Notes: generated from the letters alone by a model not told the origin. DNA of 64,000 bases from Armatimonadota bacterium (GCA_021324165.1 JAJPJR010000040.1:62001-126000); one strand, 5' to 3'. Positions 26,315 to 36,192 are shown, numbered from the stretch's first letter. Numbers and translations: made by a program.

Positions 26315-27561
26315 TGAAAAATCTCCCTGACTTTTTTCAATCCCTCGATCAGCCGTTCAACCTCAGTTTTGGTGTTATACACGCCGAACGAAGCGCGCGT
26401 GGTGCCGTTGATTCCAAGCCGCTTCATCAGCGGCATGTTACAATGGTGCCCCGAACGCACAGCAACTCCGATGGAATCGAGAATGGTCGCCACGTCGTGC
26501 GGATGGGCGCATTCGATTAAAAACGCCACAATCCCGGCTCTGTTTTTTGGGTTGCCGATCGTTTTGACATCGGGCTCAGCATTCAAAGATTGAACTGCGA
26601 AATCCGTCAACTCTTTCTCGTGCGCAAAAATGCGATCCAATCCGATACGTTGAACATACTCAATCGCCTGCCTGAAAGCCACAACGCCTGCCACGTTCGG
26701 CGTTCCCGCCTCGAACCGATACGGGAGATCGTTGTAAGTCGTTCGGTCGAAACTTACGGTGCGAATCATATCTCCGCCACCCTGATAAGGCGGCATCTGT
26801 TCCAAAACAGATTCGCGCACATAAAGCACCCCCACGCCCGTGGGGCCGTACAGTTTGTGCGCCGAAAGCGCATAAAAATCGGCATCAATTAACTGCATGT
26901 CCAGCGGCGTCCGTGCCGCGGCCTGCGCGCCGTCAATCAAAACTTTCGCGCCCGCAGCATGGCATTGGGCAATCACCTGTTTGATCGGATTGATCGTCCC
27001 GGTGCCGTTGGCGATGTGCGTCAGCGCAACGATTTTGGTTCTTTCGGAAAGAAGTTCATCCAGACCGCCCTGCATCAGATCGCAGTTTTCGTCAATATCC
27101 CACACTCTCAAAACCGCACCCGTGCGCTCGGCAATCAGCTGCCAGGGAACGATGTTCGAATGGTGTTCGAGTTGCGAAAGAACGATCTCATCGCCCGGCT
27201 TCAAAAACTTCGCTCCCCACGAATGCGCCACAAGGTTAATGGATTCTGTACACCCTTTTGTAAACACGATTTCGCGGCGCGATTTTGCGTTCAAAAACCT
27301 CCTAACGGTTTCTCTGGCATCTTCGAAAAGTTCGGTTGCAATCTGGCTGAGATAATGCACTCCCCGATGCACGTTGGCGTTCTGAGTGCGATAAAACGCC
27401 GCTTCCGCCTCGATCACCGCAGCAGGCTTTTGCGTTGTGGCGGCATTATCCAGATATGCAAGGTTTTGGCCTCGAACCTTTAGGCCCAGCGCTGGAAAAT
27501 CTGCACGAATGGCTTCAAGCTCGGTGTCAGAAAACGGCGCAACGAGCGAACGGTGGGGCAT
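26311..27561 (-). CDS. sufS: Cysteine desulfurase SufS
   Basis: A 416-residue PLP enzyme that releases sulfur from cysteine as persulfide. AYLDNAATTQKP lies near the start, SQLEHHSNIVPWQ and DGAQAAARTPLDMQ follow, and DFYALSAHKLYGPTGVGVLY holds the PLP lysine. RSGHHCNMPLM (about 370-380) carries the catalytic cysteine. Class II (SufS/CsdA) type. It starts immediately after sufD. Confidence 0.97.
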   Translation of the reverse strand: MPHRSLVAPFSDTELEAIRADFPALGLKVRGQNLAYLDNAATTQKPAAVIEAEAAFYRTQNANVHRGVHYLSQIATELFEDARETVRRFLNAKSRREIVFTKGCTESINLVAHSWGAKFLKPGDEIVLSQLEHHSNIVPWQLIAERTGAVLRVWDIDENCDLMQGGLDELLSERTKIVALTHIANGTGTINPIKQVIAQCHAAGAKVLIDGAQAAARTPLDMQLIDADFYALSAHKLYGPTGVGVLYVRESVLEQMPPYQGGGDMIRTVSFDRTTYNDLPYRFEAGTPNVAGVVAFRQAIEYVQRIGLDRIFAHEKELTDFAVQSLNAEPDVKTIGNPKNRAGIVAFLIECAHPHDVATILDSIGVAVRSGHHCNMPLMKRLGINGTTRASFGVYNTKTEVERLIEGLKKVREIFQ

Positions 27562-28845
27562 CTACATCTCCTCGATCGAAGACGCGTTTCTTTCGAATTT
27601 GTTCATCAACATGTTTTGCAAAGATTCCCGAACCGATTCGCACCGCACATTTTCGAAAACTTCACCGACGAAAGCCTGCACCAAAATCGCTTTGGCCTGC
27701 TTTTCAGGAATGCCCCGCGCGCGAAGGTAAAACATCGCATCCTCGCGCAGCTGGCCCACGGTTGCGCCGTGCGTGCATTTCACGTCGTCCGCAAGAATCT
27801 CCAACTGCGGTTTGGTGTTCACAGTCGCTTGCTTCGAAAGCAGCAGCGCTTGGTTGGTCTGTTTTGCGTCGGTCTTTTGCGCGTCTTGGTGCACAAAAAT
27901 TTTGCCGTTGAAAACTCCCGTTGACCTGCCGGCAAGAATCCCTTTATATAGTTCAAACGAGTTGCAGTTGGGCTTGGCGTGATCCAGCCGGGTGTGGTTG
28001 TCAATCACCTGTTCGCCGGCCGCAAAATATGCGCCGTTCATCAAACAGTGACAGTTTTCGCCGTTCAAAAACACGTTCAAATCGGTTCGAGCCAATCTTC
28101 CGCCGAACGCCGTATTGGTAGATCGCAAATCGCTCCCAGATTCCTGCCAAACTTCCGTCCATCCAAAGTCAAACACAGTTTCCGAACGCGTTTGAATCCG
28201 AATATGTTCAAGCGCGGAGTCCTGATTCAAATGTATTTCGGAAACGGAGTTGACAAAGCTCGCTCCAGCACCCGCATGCGATTCGATCACCGCGGCCCGC
28301 GCCCCAGGCGCTAACTCGATCCAAACTCGAGGATGCGAATGCCCGTCTCCCACGCACACGAAAATCAGATGGATCGGTTGAGCCGCCGTTCCGTTCACCG
28401 AAACGAACGCACCGTCGTCCAGGTGCGCTGTGTTCAAATCCACAAACGGATTCTTGCCAACTTTCGCGAGACTTCCGATGTCCTCAAAGTCAAACCCCGG
28501 CGCCAAAGAAAACGGCTGCACAATCACGCCTGGCTCGGCATCCAAATGCGAAAGACGCTCATTCCACCGCCCGTTCACAAAAACAAGCCGGGGGCCATCG
28601 GTGTCCGCCAAACCGAAGTTCTGCAAATCAGATTCCGTGCAGTCGAACGCGGTCGGCGCTCCAAAATGCTTCGAAACCATCTCGCGAAACGAAAGATATT
28701 TATACTCTTCGTTTTTTGGTGCAGGAATGCCGGCTTCAAGAAACGATCTCCACGCCGATTCGCTCATCGGCCGCAGTCTGCCGATCTCCGCCGGCTGCAG
28801 GCTGGCATAAAAATCACTGCTTCTTTCCGTTGCGATCGAGGCCAT
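27562..28845 (-). CDS. sufD: Fe-S assembly protein SufD
   Basis: A 427-residue beta-helix scaffold partner of SufB and SufC. The N-terminal helical part contains IPAPKNEEYKYLSFREM. The C-terminal core has VKCTHGATVGQLREDAMFYLRARG and AFVGEVFENV, both characteristic. It reads as SufD rather than SufB (length, and no SufB-type N-terminus). I chose the ATG at 28845, two bases after the sufC stop; the frame extends 12 codons further into sufC. Confidence 0.94.
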   Translation of the reverse strand: MASIATERSSDFYASLQPAEIGRLRPMSESAWRSFLEAGIPAPKNEEYKYLSFREMVSKHFGAPTAFDCTESDLQNFGLADTDGPRLVFVNGRWNERLSHLDAEPGVIVQPFSLAPGFDFEDIGSLAKVGKNPFVDLNTAHLDDGAFVSVNGTAAQPIHLIFVCVGDGHSHPRVWIELAPGARAAVIESHAGAGASFVNSVSEIHLNQDSALEHIRIQTRSETVFDFGWTEVWQESGSDLRSTNTAFGGRLARTDLNVFLNGENCHCLMNGAYFAAGEQVIDNHTRLDHAKPNCNSFELYKGILAGRSTGVFNGKIFVHQDAQKTDAKQTNQALLLSKQATVNTKPQLEILADDVKCTHGATVGQLREDAMFYLRARGIPEKQAKAILVQAFVGEVFENVRCESVRESLQNMLMNKFERNASSIEEM

Positions 28846-28847
28846 CG

Positions 28848-29612
28848 CTATCGAGCGCTCCCTTGCGCCGCTTCCACCCAACTGTAGCCTTGCGCTTCAA
28901 GTTCCAAAGCGAGTTCCTTGCCGCCCGATCGAACAATCTTTCCTTCCACCATCACATGAACGAAATCAGGAACGATGTAATTCAAAAGCCTCTGATAGTG
29001 CGTAATCACCAAAAATCCGCGGTCAGCAGACCGCAATCCGTTCACACCGTCCGCCACAATCCGCAGCGCGTCAATATCAAGACCGCTGTCGGTTTCATCC
29101 AAAATGCACATCTTGGGCTGCAAAACAGCCATCTGAAAAATCTCGTTCCGCTTCTTCTCGCCGCCGCTGAATCCTTCGTTCACCGATCGCTGCAGCATGG
29201 CTGCGTCAAGGCCCAACGCCTGCGCTTTCTCTTTGGCCAAAGCCGAAAAGTCAAACGCGTCGAGTTCCGGTTCGCCCCGATGCTTGCGCGCGGCGTTCAC
29301 GGCAGCTTTCAAAAAATACAGATTCGAAACCCCAGGAATCTCCACAGGATATTGAAACGCCATGAACAGACCCTCGGCTGCCCTCACTTCGGGATCCATC
29401 TCCAAAAGGTCGTTCCCCAAATATCGCACCGAGCCGCCGGTAACCTCATAGGCGTCGTTTCCGGCCAAAACCTGCGCCAGCGTGCTCTTGCCGCTTCCGT
29501 TCGGGCCCATGATCGCGTGCACTTCGCCGGGCCCGATCCCAAGGGTAACGCCTTTGAGAATCTGCTTCTCCTCGACCTTCGCCTCGAGCCGTTCAATCTC
29601 CAATAGTTTCAT
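28848..29612 (-). CDS. sufC: Fe-S assembly ATPase SufC
   Basis: A 254-residue ABC-type ATPase that drives the SufBCD scaffold. Walker A is GPNGSGKSTLAQVLAG; the signature is FSGGEKKRNEIFQM; Walker B is MCILDETDSGLDIDALR. First gene of the operon. The next gene upstream diverges at 29680, so sufB is not here. No good ribosome site precedes the ATG; TAGTAAAGATTC lies directly upstream. Confidence 0.97.
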   Translation of the reverse strand: MKLLEIERLEAKVEEKQILKGVTLGIGPGEVHAIMGPNGSGKSTLAQVLAGNDAYEVTGGSVRYLGNDLLEMDPEVRAAEGLFMAFQYPVEIPGVSNLYFLKAAVNAARKHRGEPELDAFDFSALAKEKAQALGLDAAMLQRSVNEGFSGGEKKRNEIFQMAVLQPKMCILDETDSGLDIDALRIVADGVNGLRSADRGFLVITHYQRLLNYIVPDFVHVMVEGKIVRSGGKELALELEAQGYSWVEAAQGSAR

Positions 29613-29666
29613 GAATCTTTACTATTTTGTCATGATTCGGCCCCGGAATGCACCCCTACGGGGTAG

Positions 29667-29689
29667 TTTCTGCCTGAAAATGGCAGAAA
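29667..29689 (+). promoter_or_regulatory. Hairpin covering the start codon of the methyltransferase gene
   Basis: TTTCTGCC (29667-29674) and GGCAGAAA (29682-29689) are perfect eight-base inverted arms around TGAAAAT; the ATG at 29680 bridges loop and stem. It could limit translation start, or mean that the second ATG (29689) is used. TAGTTT at 29664 could be a -10 box. Confidence 0.35.
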
Positions 29690-30855
29690 TGGGATCGGTG
29701 GTCATCCGCCCGGGGCGGGAAAAAAAGATCCGATCGCGCTATCCGTGGGTTCAGCGCGAGGAGGTGTGCGCCGTCGAGGGGCCGGTCGAGCCGGGGGGTC
29801 TCGCTCATCTCCGCTCTACGAAAGGCGAATTCTTGGCGGTCGGCACGTTCAACCCTTCGTCGAGGTTTCCGTTCCGAGTCCTCAGCCTCGAGCCGGGGCC
29901 GATTGACGAGGCTTTCTTCCGCGCAAGGTTCGAAGCCGCACGCGACCTCCGCGCCGCCGTTGTGAAAGATGCCGACGGCTGCCGCTTTCTGTTTTCAGAA
30001 GCCGACGGTGTGCCGGGCCTCATTGCCGACCAGTATGGCGGCGTTCTCATCGTTCAGGTCCGCACGCTTGGAATGGAAAAACTCAAAAACGTCTGGCTCA
30101 ACCCGTTGATCCAAGTCTCCGGCGCGCAATGCGTATTCGAAAAAAGCGACATGCCCGGCAGAAAAGAAGAACGGTTGGAAAACCAAGTCGGACCGCTCTT
30201 CGGCACGCTTCCCGAGCGGATCGAAACGCACGAGTCGGGGCTCGTCTTCGAAGTTGACGTATTGCGCGGCCTGAAAACCGGATTCTATTTCGATCATCGA
30301 GAAAACCGCAGAAAACTTGCGCGCGAAATCACACCGGGTGAGCGCGTGGCCGATCTGTTCTGTTATTCGGGAGCATTCGCCCTGTATGCCGCGCGCGCGG
30401 GAGCCGAAACCGTGGGTGTTGATATCAATGCGCAAGCCATTCAAACGGCTTCACGCAACGCGCAAAAAAACGGAATGAATCTTGAGTTTGTGTGCGCCAA
30501 CGCGTTTGAATGGCTGGAACAGGCGGCTGCAGACAACAAGGTCTTCGATCGCATCATCCTCGATCCGCCCGCCATCGCCAAATCGCGCGGCGAAAGAAAC
30601 TCCTTGAAATGGGCGATCTGGAAACTCACCTATCTGAGTGCGCCCGTTTTGCGCACTGGCGGCAGGCTTCTTGTCTGCAACTGCTCCTACCAGCTCAGTT
30701 TGGTTGAAACGCTTGAAACGATCCGCCTTGCCGCGAGCGACCGCGGACGAAAGGCATTCCTACAAGACGTGTCGTTTCAGGCGCCCGATCACCCCGCGCT
30801 GCTGCAATTCCCCGAAAGTTTGTATCTGAAATGCGCCTGGGTTCGTCTTGAATAA
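29680..30855 (+). CDS. Class I SAM-dependent rRNA methyltransferase, RlmI/PUA type
   Basis: A 391-residue enzyme. The N-terminal PUA domain (about 5-80: VVIRPGREKKIRSRYPWV) binds RNA. The Rossmann methyltransferase domain has VADLFCYSGAFALYAARAG (SAM-binding motif I), GVDINAQAI, and DRIILDPPAIAKSRGE (DPP catalytic motif). The architecture matches RlmI, which makes m5C1962 in 23S rRNA; the target here is inferred. ATG 29680 or 29689 may be the start. Its end overlaps the WD40 gene by eight bases. Confidence 0.9.
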   Translation: MAEMGSVVIRPGREKKIRSRYPWVQREEVCAVEGPVEPGGLAHLRSTKGEFLAVGTFNPSSRFPFRVLSLEPGPIDEAFFRARFEAARDLRAAVVKDADGCRFLFSEADGVPGLIADQYGGVLIVQVRTLGMEKLKNVWLNPLIQVSGAQCVFEKSDMPGRKEERLENQVGPLFGTLPERIETHESGLVFEVDVLRGLKTGFYFDHRENRRKLAREITPGERVADLFCYSGAFALYAARAGAETVGVDINAQAIQTASRNAQKNGMNLEFVCANAFEWLEQAAADNKVFDRIILDPPAIAKSRGERNSLKWAIWKLTYLSAPVLRTGGRLLVCNCSYQLSLVETLETIRLAASDRGRKAFLQDVSFQAPDHPALLQFPESLYLKCAWVRLE

Positions 30856-31801
30856 CGATTCAATGTTGAGTGTTTTGACATCAGTCTTCTGTTTTTCGGG
30901 CGCAGCGGCCGGGCCCGATCTCACGTGCGTTGCGTTCCTTCCCGGCGAAACCAGAATCGCGGCGGGCGGGTGGGACAACGTCGTCCGCATCTGGACGTGT
31001 CCCGAAGGCCGCAGCATCAAAACGCTTACCGGCCACAAGGATCACATCACAGGAATCGCGTGCAGCGCCAACGGAAAATGGCTCGCCAGTTCCAGCGCCG
31101 ACGGAACCATCAAAATCTGGAAGACCGATGATCTCTCGCTTTATAAATCCATTCCCGCAGGCACCAGCTACGTTTCCGGAGTTGCGTTTTCGAACGATTC
31201 CAAATTGGTGCTTTCGTCGGGCTATGACAACAAAGTCAAAACTTGGGATATCGCTTCCGGCAAACTCATGAAAACCCTCATCGGATTGGAATCGGATGCG
31301 TACTGTTTGGCTGCGAGCCGCTCGACGCCCCATGCGGCAGCAGGCGGCCCCGACAAAACCGTCCGCATTTGGAACACCGTCACAGGAAAACTGGTGCGCA
31401 GTTTCACGAATCTCGGAAGCGATGTGTTCGGCGTTGCGTTCAGCAAAGACGGTTTGCGCATCGCCTGCTGCGGAAACTCCGACCGCGTGCAACTGTTCAG
31501 CCTGCAAAACGGCAAGCAGATCGTGGCATTGAAATCCGGCGCAGACTGCATGGATGACGTGAAGTTCAGCCCAACCGGACATGTGGTTGCCGCGGCCACG
31601 CGAAGCGGCACCGTTGAACTGTGGCCGCTCGAAAACCCGCGAGCCTCGATCACCCTGAGCGGATTGAACGAAACGGTTTCGGCGGTGGCCTTCAGCGAAA
31701 GCGGCAGGCTGCTCGCGGCGGTGAGTTTTGGCGGAAAGCTGATGGTGTGGCGCACTTCCGATTGGGATGTGCAGCTCGCCATCGAACTTTCCGACCGATA
31801 G
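30848..31801 (+). CDS. WD40-repeat beta-propeller protein
   Basis: A 317-residue protein built of about seven WD40 repeats, each ending in W/V-x-W motifs such as DNVVRIWTCPEG, DGTIKIWKTDD, DNKVKTWDIASG and DKTVRIWNTVTG. A hydrophobic N-terminus (about 6-22) may be a signal peptide. WD40 propellers are protein-binding platforms; no catalytic domain is attached and no partner can be named. It overlaps the methyltransferase gene by eight bases and converges on the Tricorn-like gene. Confidence 0.88.
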   Translation: MNNDSMLSVLTSVFCFSGAAAGPDLTCVAFLPGETRIAAGGWDNVVRIWTCPEGRSIKTLTGHKDHITGIACSANGKWLASSSADGTIKIWKTDDLSLYKSIPAGTSYVSGVAFSNDSKLVLSSGYDNKVKTWDIASGKLMKTLIGLESDAYCLAASRSTPHAAAGGPDKTVRIWNTVTGKLVRSFTNLGSDVFGVAFSKDGLRIACCGNSDRVQLFSLQNGKQIVALKSGADCMDDVKFSPTGHVVAAATRSGTVELWPLENPRASITLSGLNETVSAVAFSESGRLLAAVSFGGKLMVWRTSDWDVQLAIELSDR

Positions 31802-31804
31802 TTC

Positions 31805-34800
31805 TCACCCGCCGGAACCCGGATACTTCGGAAGCGTCGGTTTTTTATAGCCGGTCTTTTTCAGCTGATCTTTCAGATAATTAATTGCGGCATCCAGCTG
31901 CGCATCCTCGCCTCTTGCCACGTCGTCCGGTTTGTTGTCCACTTCGATGTCGGGCGGAACTCCCAAGTTTTCAACCGCCCAATGCGCCTGACCGTTTGCA
32001 TCCACATCCCAAAAAGCGAACTGCGGCACCGTAATTCCCCCGCCGATCATCAGATCGCGCCTGCCGGTTATGCCGATCAAACCGCCCCAAGTGCGCGTGC
32101 CGATCAGCGGCCCGATTTTTCGTTTTCTAAAGAAGAACGGAAATGCGTCGCCGCCCGATCCGGCATACGAGTTGATCAGCATCACTTTCGGACCGAAATT
32201 GCCGCCGCCCGGAATCTGCTGGCCTTCCATCCCGCGCGGTGTGAAACCTCCAAGCGGCGTCCTTCCAAGTTTTTCAACGAAAAAGTCGGGAATGAATCCG
32301 CCGCTGTTGTATCGCTCATCAATGATCAGCGCGTCTTTGTCCACCTGCGCGAAATACATCCGCCAAAACTCCACCACGCCGTCCACCGACGTGCTCGGAA
32401 CGTGCACATATCCGATGCGGCCGCCGCTCTGCTTTTCCACATACAACCGATTGTTAGTCACCCAATCGGCATACCGCAGTCCCAAATCGTCGCTGGTTGT
32501 TCTCACCAAAATCCGCCGGGCGCCGGTTTCGCTGTTCGTTGAGTTCACTTTCAGTTCGACCAGTTTGTCGGCTTTGCCTTGAAGAAGATCATCCACGCTT
32601 ACACCGGGTCCAAGTTTTTCGCCGTCAATCGAAATCAGATAATCGCCCTCGTTCACGTTCAATCCGGGTTCGCCCAGCGGTGCGCGTCTTCCGCTGTCCC
32701 ACGGCTGCCCGCGATAAATCTTTTTGAATCGAACTCCGCTCGAGGTTACATCGTAATCAGCGCCCAGAAGCCCAACCGCTATCGGACGAATTCGGCTGGC
32801 GGGAGCTGGAGTCAAATATGCGTGCCCCGTTCCCAAATCGGCGAGCAGTTCCCACAACAGTTGATCCAGATCGCTGCGATGCGCCACATAAGGCAGCCAC
32901 TTCGCATATCTTTCGCCGACCGCGCGCCAATTCATTCCGTTCATGTTTTCGTTCCAAAAGTAGTCGCGCACGTAACGCCACGCTTCCCAATACGCCTGTT
33001 TCCATTCCGCACGCGGTTCGGTAACGGCCATCATGTCGCCGGTGTTCACCTTTCCGCCTCCGATTTGACCTCCGGGTGCGGCAGGCAGAACACCCACTAC
33101 CCCGCCTGGGCCGATGTAAGCGAATTTGTCGTAATTCGGAGTGAAATCGAGCGCCGAGGCTCCCGAAATCACAGGCGAAGAGCCTTTGGAATTGAAATCG
33201 AACTGCATCAGCGCGCCGTCCGACGCATACAAAACTCTTCCGGCCGGTGCTCCGACAAGCGTAAGCGTTCCCGCCGGAATCGGCACCGAAAACAGCCGCG
33301 CCTTGGCGCCCGCCAAATCCCAAGGTTTGTTTTCCTGCGATCCAGCCTCGCCCGCAGGCTTCGCATCGCCGATCTTTTCGTTATCGTCCTTGGGAGCAAA
33401 CGGCGTCGGAGTGTCGGTGCGCAGCGTCCAACCCAGAATCACGGAAGGATTTGTCGCAACCGGCAGAAACTCATAAGCATCGGTTGTGAACCCCACATTC
33501 CTTTGCGAAACAAAAAACAGATAGTTGCCTTTCGCATCAAATACCGGGTTCGAATCGGCAAACATTCCATCGCCCATAAGCGTTTCTTCTTTGGTTTCCA
33601 CGTTAAGAAGAGCGATGCGCGAAAGCTGCGTCCTCCCGCTGGAATATGCGATCCACTTCGAATCCGGCGACCACACCGCATCCTGATACGAAGGGTATGC
33701 GGTTTTTGGAATCGTGGTTTTTGAGCCGGTGCCGATGTCCACAATGTTCAAACGGTATTCGGTGTCGGTGAAAAAGAACTTCTTGCTGTCGGGCGACCAG
33801 ACCGGGTTCAACGGGAACGTTCCCGCCGCCGAAGCGATCACTTTTGCAGGTTCCGAGAGGTCGGACTTTTGCAGGAAGAACTCATATTCGCCTGAGCGGT
33901 CGCTTGCAAAAAGAATCCATTTGCCATCGGGCGACCATCTGGGATAACGTTCCCGTGCTCCAGGCGTGTTGGTGATGTTGTGCGTCAAGCCTTCTCTTAC
34001 AGGAACGCTGAAAATCTCGCCCCGCGCTTCGATCGCCAATCGCACACCGTTGGGGGAGATCGAAACGTCGCCCGCAGAATTCGCCAACGACATCGTCGAA
34101 GAGCGCGTCTCAGGAAGATCCGATAGAATCGAAACTTTCACGTCGGAAACTTTGCCCGTATCGGTGTGATACACCCACAGTTTCGCATCCCGAACGAACA
34201 CAATTTCGCCAGTCCCGATGCTGGGCCAGCTCACGTCGTATTCGGTAAATTTCGTCAGCTGAGTCTGCGCGTTCGTTTTTGGATCGAACGCCCAAAGATT
34301 GCGGATGTTGTCGGCATCGCCCACGTAATAAAGCTTGTCTTTTCCCCACATCGGCCACATCTGCGCCGAGCGGTCTCGCTTCATCTCCCAATATTTGTGC
34401 TGCTGAAGATCATAAAACGATATCCAGCTTTGCAGGCCGCCGCGATACCTTTTCCATGTGGCGTTTTCGGTGGGCATGCGGTTATAGGCGAAGGTGTGCC
34501 CGTCGGGGCTTGGTGAAACCTGTCCGCATTCCTCCATCGGCAAAGCCTGCGGCGTGCCCCCTGCCGCCGGCACCACAAATGCGCCGGCATAGCGTCCGTT
34601 TTTCGATTCCCTCGATGATCGGAAGATGATCTGTTTTCCGTCGGCGCTCCAATCCAAAACCTGATCGGGCCGCGGGTGCGATGTCAAACGCTTCGGTTCG
34701 CCGCCTTCGCTCGGCATCACATAAACGTCCATGTTCCCGTCGTAATCTGCCGAAAACGCGATCCATTTGCCATCGGGTGAAAACTTCGGCCAGGTTTCAA

Positions 34801-34975
34801 CGCCCGGGCTCGTGGTGATCCTCCGCGCAACTCCCCCTTCGGTCGAAACCAGCCACAAATCTCCGCCATATTGAAACACGATTCTGTTTTCATAAATGTC
34901 AGGGAATTTCATCAAGCGGGCGTCAGCCGAAATCTGACTGAGCGACAATACGCTAAGCAATGCTGCAGTTACCAT
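31805..34975 (-). CDS. Tricorn-like protease (beta-propeller, PDZ, S41 peptidase)
   Basis: A 1,056-residue exported Tricorn-core homologue. A signal-like start (MVTAALLSVLSLSQISA) is followed by two WD40-like propellers (about 20-640; repeated FSPDGKWIAFSAD-type units), a PDZ-like segment (about 745-830) and a tail-specific S41 peptidase domain with NSYAGSGGDAFPFFF (nucleophile serine) and GGLIGITGRRDLMIGGG. Such enzymes degrade oligopeptides. I chose the ATG at 34975 (AAGGAGATTCG before it); the frame opens at 35017. The extreme C-terminus ends PKYPGSGG. Confidence 0.93.
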   Translation of the reverse strand: MVTAALLSVLSLSQISADARLMKFPDIYENRIVFQYGGDLWLVSTEGGVARRITTSPGVETWPKFSPDGKWIAFSADYDGNMDVYVMPSEGGEPKRLTSHPRPDQVLDWSADGKQIIFRSSRESKNGRYAGAFVVPAAGGTPQALPMEECGQVSPSPDGHTFAYNRMPTENATWKRYRGGLQSWISFYDLQQHKYWEMKRDRSAQMWPMWGKDKLYYVGDADNIRNLWAFDPKTNAQTQLTKFTEYDVSWPSIGTGEIVFVRDAKLWVYHTDTGKVSDVKVSILSDLPETRSSTMSLANSAGDVSISPNGVRLAIEARGEIFSVPVREGLTHNITNTPGARERYPRWSPDGKWILFASDRSGEYEFFLQKSDLSEPAKVIASAAGTFPLNPVWSPDSKKFFFTDTEYRLNIVDIGTGSKTTIPKTAYPSYQDAVWSPDSKWIAYSSGRTQLSRIALLNVETKEETLMGDGMFADSNPVFDAKGNYLFFVSQRNVGFTTDAYEFLPVATNPSVILGWTLRTDTPTPFAPKDDNEKIGDAKPAGEAGSQENKPWDLAGAKARLFSVPIPAGTLTLVGAPAGRVLYASDGALMQFDFNSKGSSPVISGASALDFTPNYDKFAYIGPGGVVGVLPAAPGGQIGGGKVNTGDMMAVTEPRAEWKQAYWEAWRYVRDYFWNENMNGMNWRAVGERYAKWLPYVAHRSDLDQLLWELLADLGTGHAYLTPAPASRIRPIAVGLLGADYDVTSSGVRFKKIYRGQPWDSGRRAPLGEPGLNVNEGDYLISIDGEKLGPGVSVDDLLQGKADKLVELKVNSTNSETGARRILVRTTSDDLGLRYADWVTNNRLYVEKQSGGRIGYVHVPSTSVDGVVEFWRMYFAQVDKDALIIDERYNSGGFIPDFFVEKLGRTPLGGFTPRGMEGQQIPGGGNFGPKVMLINSYAGSGGDAFPFFFRKRKIGPLIGTRTWGGLIGITGRRDLMIGGGITVPQFAFWDVDANGQAHWAVENLGVPPDIEVDNKPDDVARGEDAQLDAAINYLKDQLKKTGYKKPTLPKYPGSGG

Positions 34976-35035
34976 CGAATCTCCTTCGTTATTGAATCTT
35001 GCGAATGCGAACCACAATCCGGTTCGTAAAACGTC

Positions 35036-36055
35036 TCAGATGCCGCGGTCCTTCATCAGTTTGATCAGATCGGCGATGCGGCACGAATAGCCCCATTCGT
35101 TGTCATACCATCCCACCACTTTGGCCATTCTTTCGCCCATGCGCATTGTGAGCGCCGAATCCAAAATTGCGCTGTGATTGTCGCCGATAAAGTCGGTGCT
35201 CACAAGAGGCTCGTCCGAAACAGCCAGAATTCCGCGCATCCTGCCGCCCGCCGCCTCGCGCATTGCGGCGTTGATCTCATCCGCCGACGCCGGTTTCGAA
35301 AGATTCACCACCAGATCAACGATCGAGACCGTTGCCGTAGGTGTGCGGATCGCAAAGCCGTGCATCTTTCCGTTCAGTTCCGGCACCACCAGACCGATCG
35401 CCTTGGCCGCGCCCGTGCTTGTGGGAATCAGGTTTTGGCCAGCCGCCCTCGCCCGGCGGAGATCACGATGCTCCTGATCCTGCACCCTCTGGTCGTTCGT
35501 ATAACTATGCACCGTGGTCATCAGCCCGGATTCCACTCCGAACGCATCCACCAGCACCTTTGCGATCGGTGCAAGGCAGTTCGTTGTGCAGCTGGCGTTG
35601 CTCACAATATGGTGCTTTTCCGGGTCGTACTTCGCATCGTTCACTCCGAGCACCAGCGTGATGTCCTCGCCCTTGGCTGGGGCGCTGATAACCACCTTTT
35701 TCACGCTGCCCCTAATGTGCGCCCGAGCTTTTTCGGCATCGGTGAAAAGCCCCGTCGCCTCCAGCACGAGTTCGACGCCCGCGCCGCTCCAGTCAATTTT
35801 CGCCGGGTCTTTTTCGCTGAAGCAGTGGATCGCCGCCGCGTTGACGGTGATCGAGTCCCCGCCAGCCTTCACATCCCCGCGAAATTCTCGATAGGTACTG
35901 TCGTGCTTGAACAGGTGGGCGCTCGTCTGAGGGTCGGCAAGGTCGTTGATCGCCACGACCTCCAGCTCGTTCGGGTGCCTTTCAAGAATCGTCCTCAGGC
36001 TGAGCCGTCCGATGCGCCCGAATCCGTTGATTCCCACTTTGAGTTTTGCGGCCAT
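35036..36055 (-). CDS. gap: Glyceraldehyde-3-phosphate dehydrogenase
   Basis: A 339-residue glycolytic GAPDH. The NAD fold begins LKVGINGFGRIGRLSLR. The active-site NASCTTNCLAPIAKVL holds the catalytic cysteine, and the C-terminus has WYDNEWGYSCRIADLI. Aspartate in NDLADP at the end of the second strand suggests NAD preference. I chose the ATG at 36055, the family start; the frame runs on to 36148 without homology. No Shine-Dalgarno is seen. Confidence 0.98.
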   Translation of the reverse strand: MAAKLKVGINGFGRIGRLSLRTILERHPNELEVVAINDLADPQTSAHLFKHDSTYREFRGDVKAGGDSITVNAAAIHCFSEKDPAKIDWSGAGVELVLEATGLFTDAEKARAHIRGSVKKVVISAPAKGEDITLVLGVNDAKYDPEKHHIVSNASCTTNCLAPIAKVLVDAFGVESGLMTTVHSYTNDQRVQDQEHRDLRRARAAGQNLIPTSTGAAKAIGLVVPELNGKMHGFAIRTPTATVSIVDLVVNLSKPASADEINAAMREAAGGRMRGILAVSDEPLVSTDFIGDNHSAILDSALTMRMGERMAKVVGWYDNEWGYSCRIADLIKLMKDRGI

Positions 36056-36064
36056 GAGTTGACA

Positions 36065-36070
36065 AGTATA
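36065..36070 (-). promoter_or_regulatory. Leaderless-type -10 box of the GAPDH gene
   Basis: TATACT on the minus strand ends nine bases before the ATG at 36055; no ribosome site is present. The mRNA leader would be about two bases. Confidence 0.55.
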
Positions 36071-36192
36071 TTCGCTTGGAACAGGGAACGGAATCCCCCA
36101 CCGCAAAATAACCTGGGAACCCGCCGCGGGGGGATATCGTCTCTCCAAATAGCAGAGGATTAGGTCCTACCAGTCCCTCTCCCCAAAAGAGA

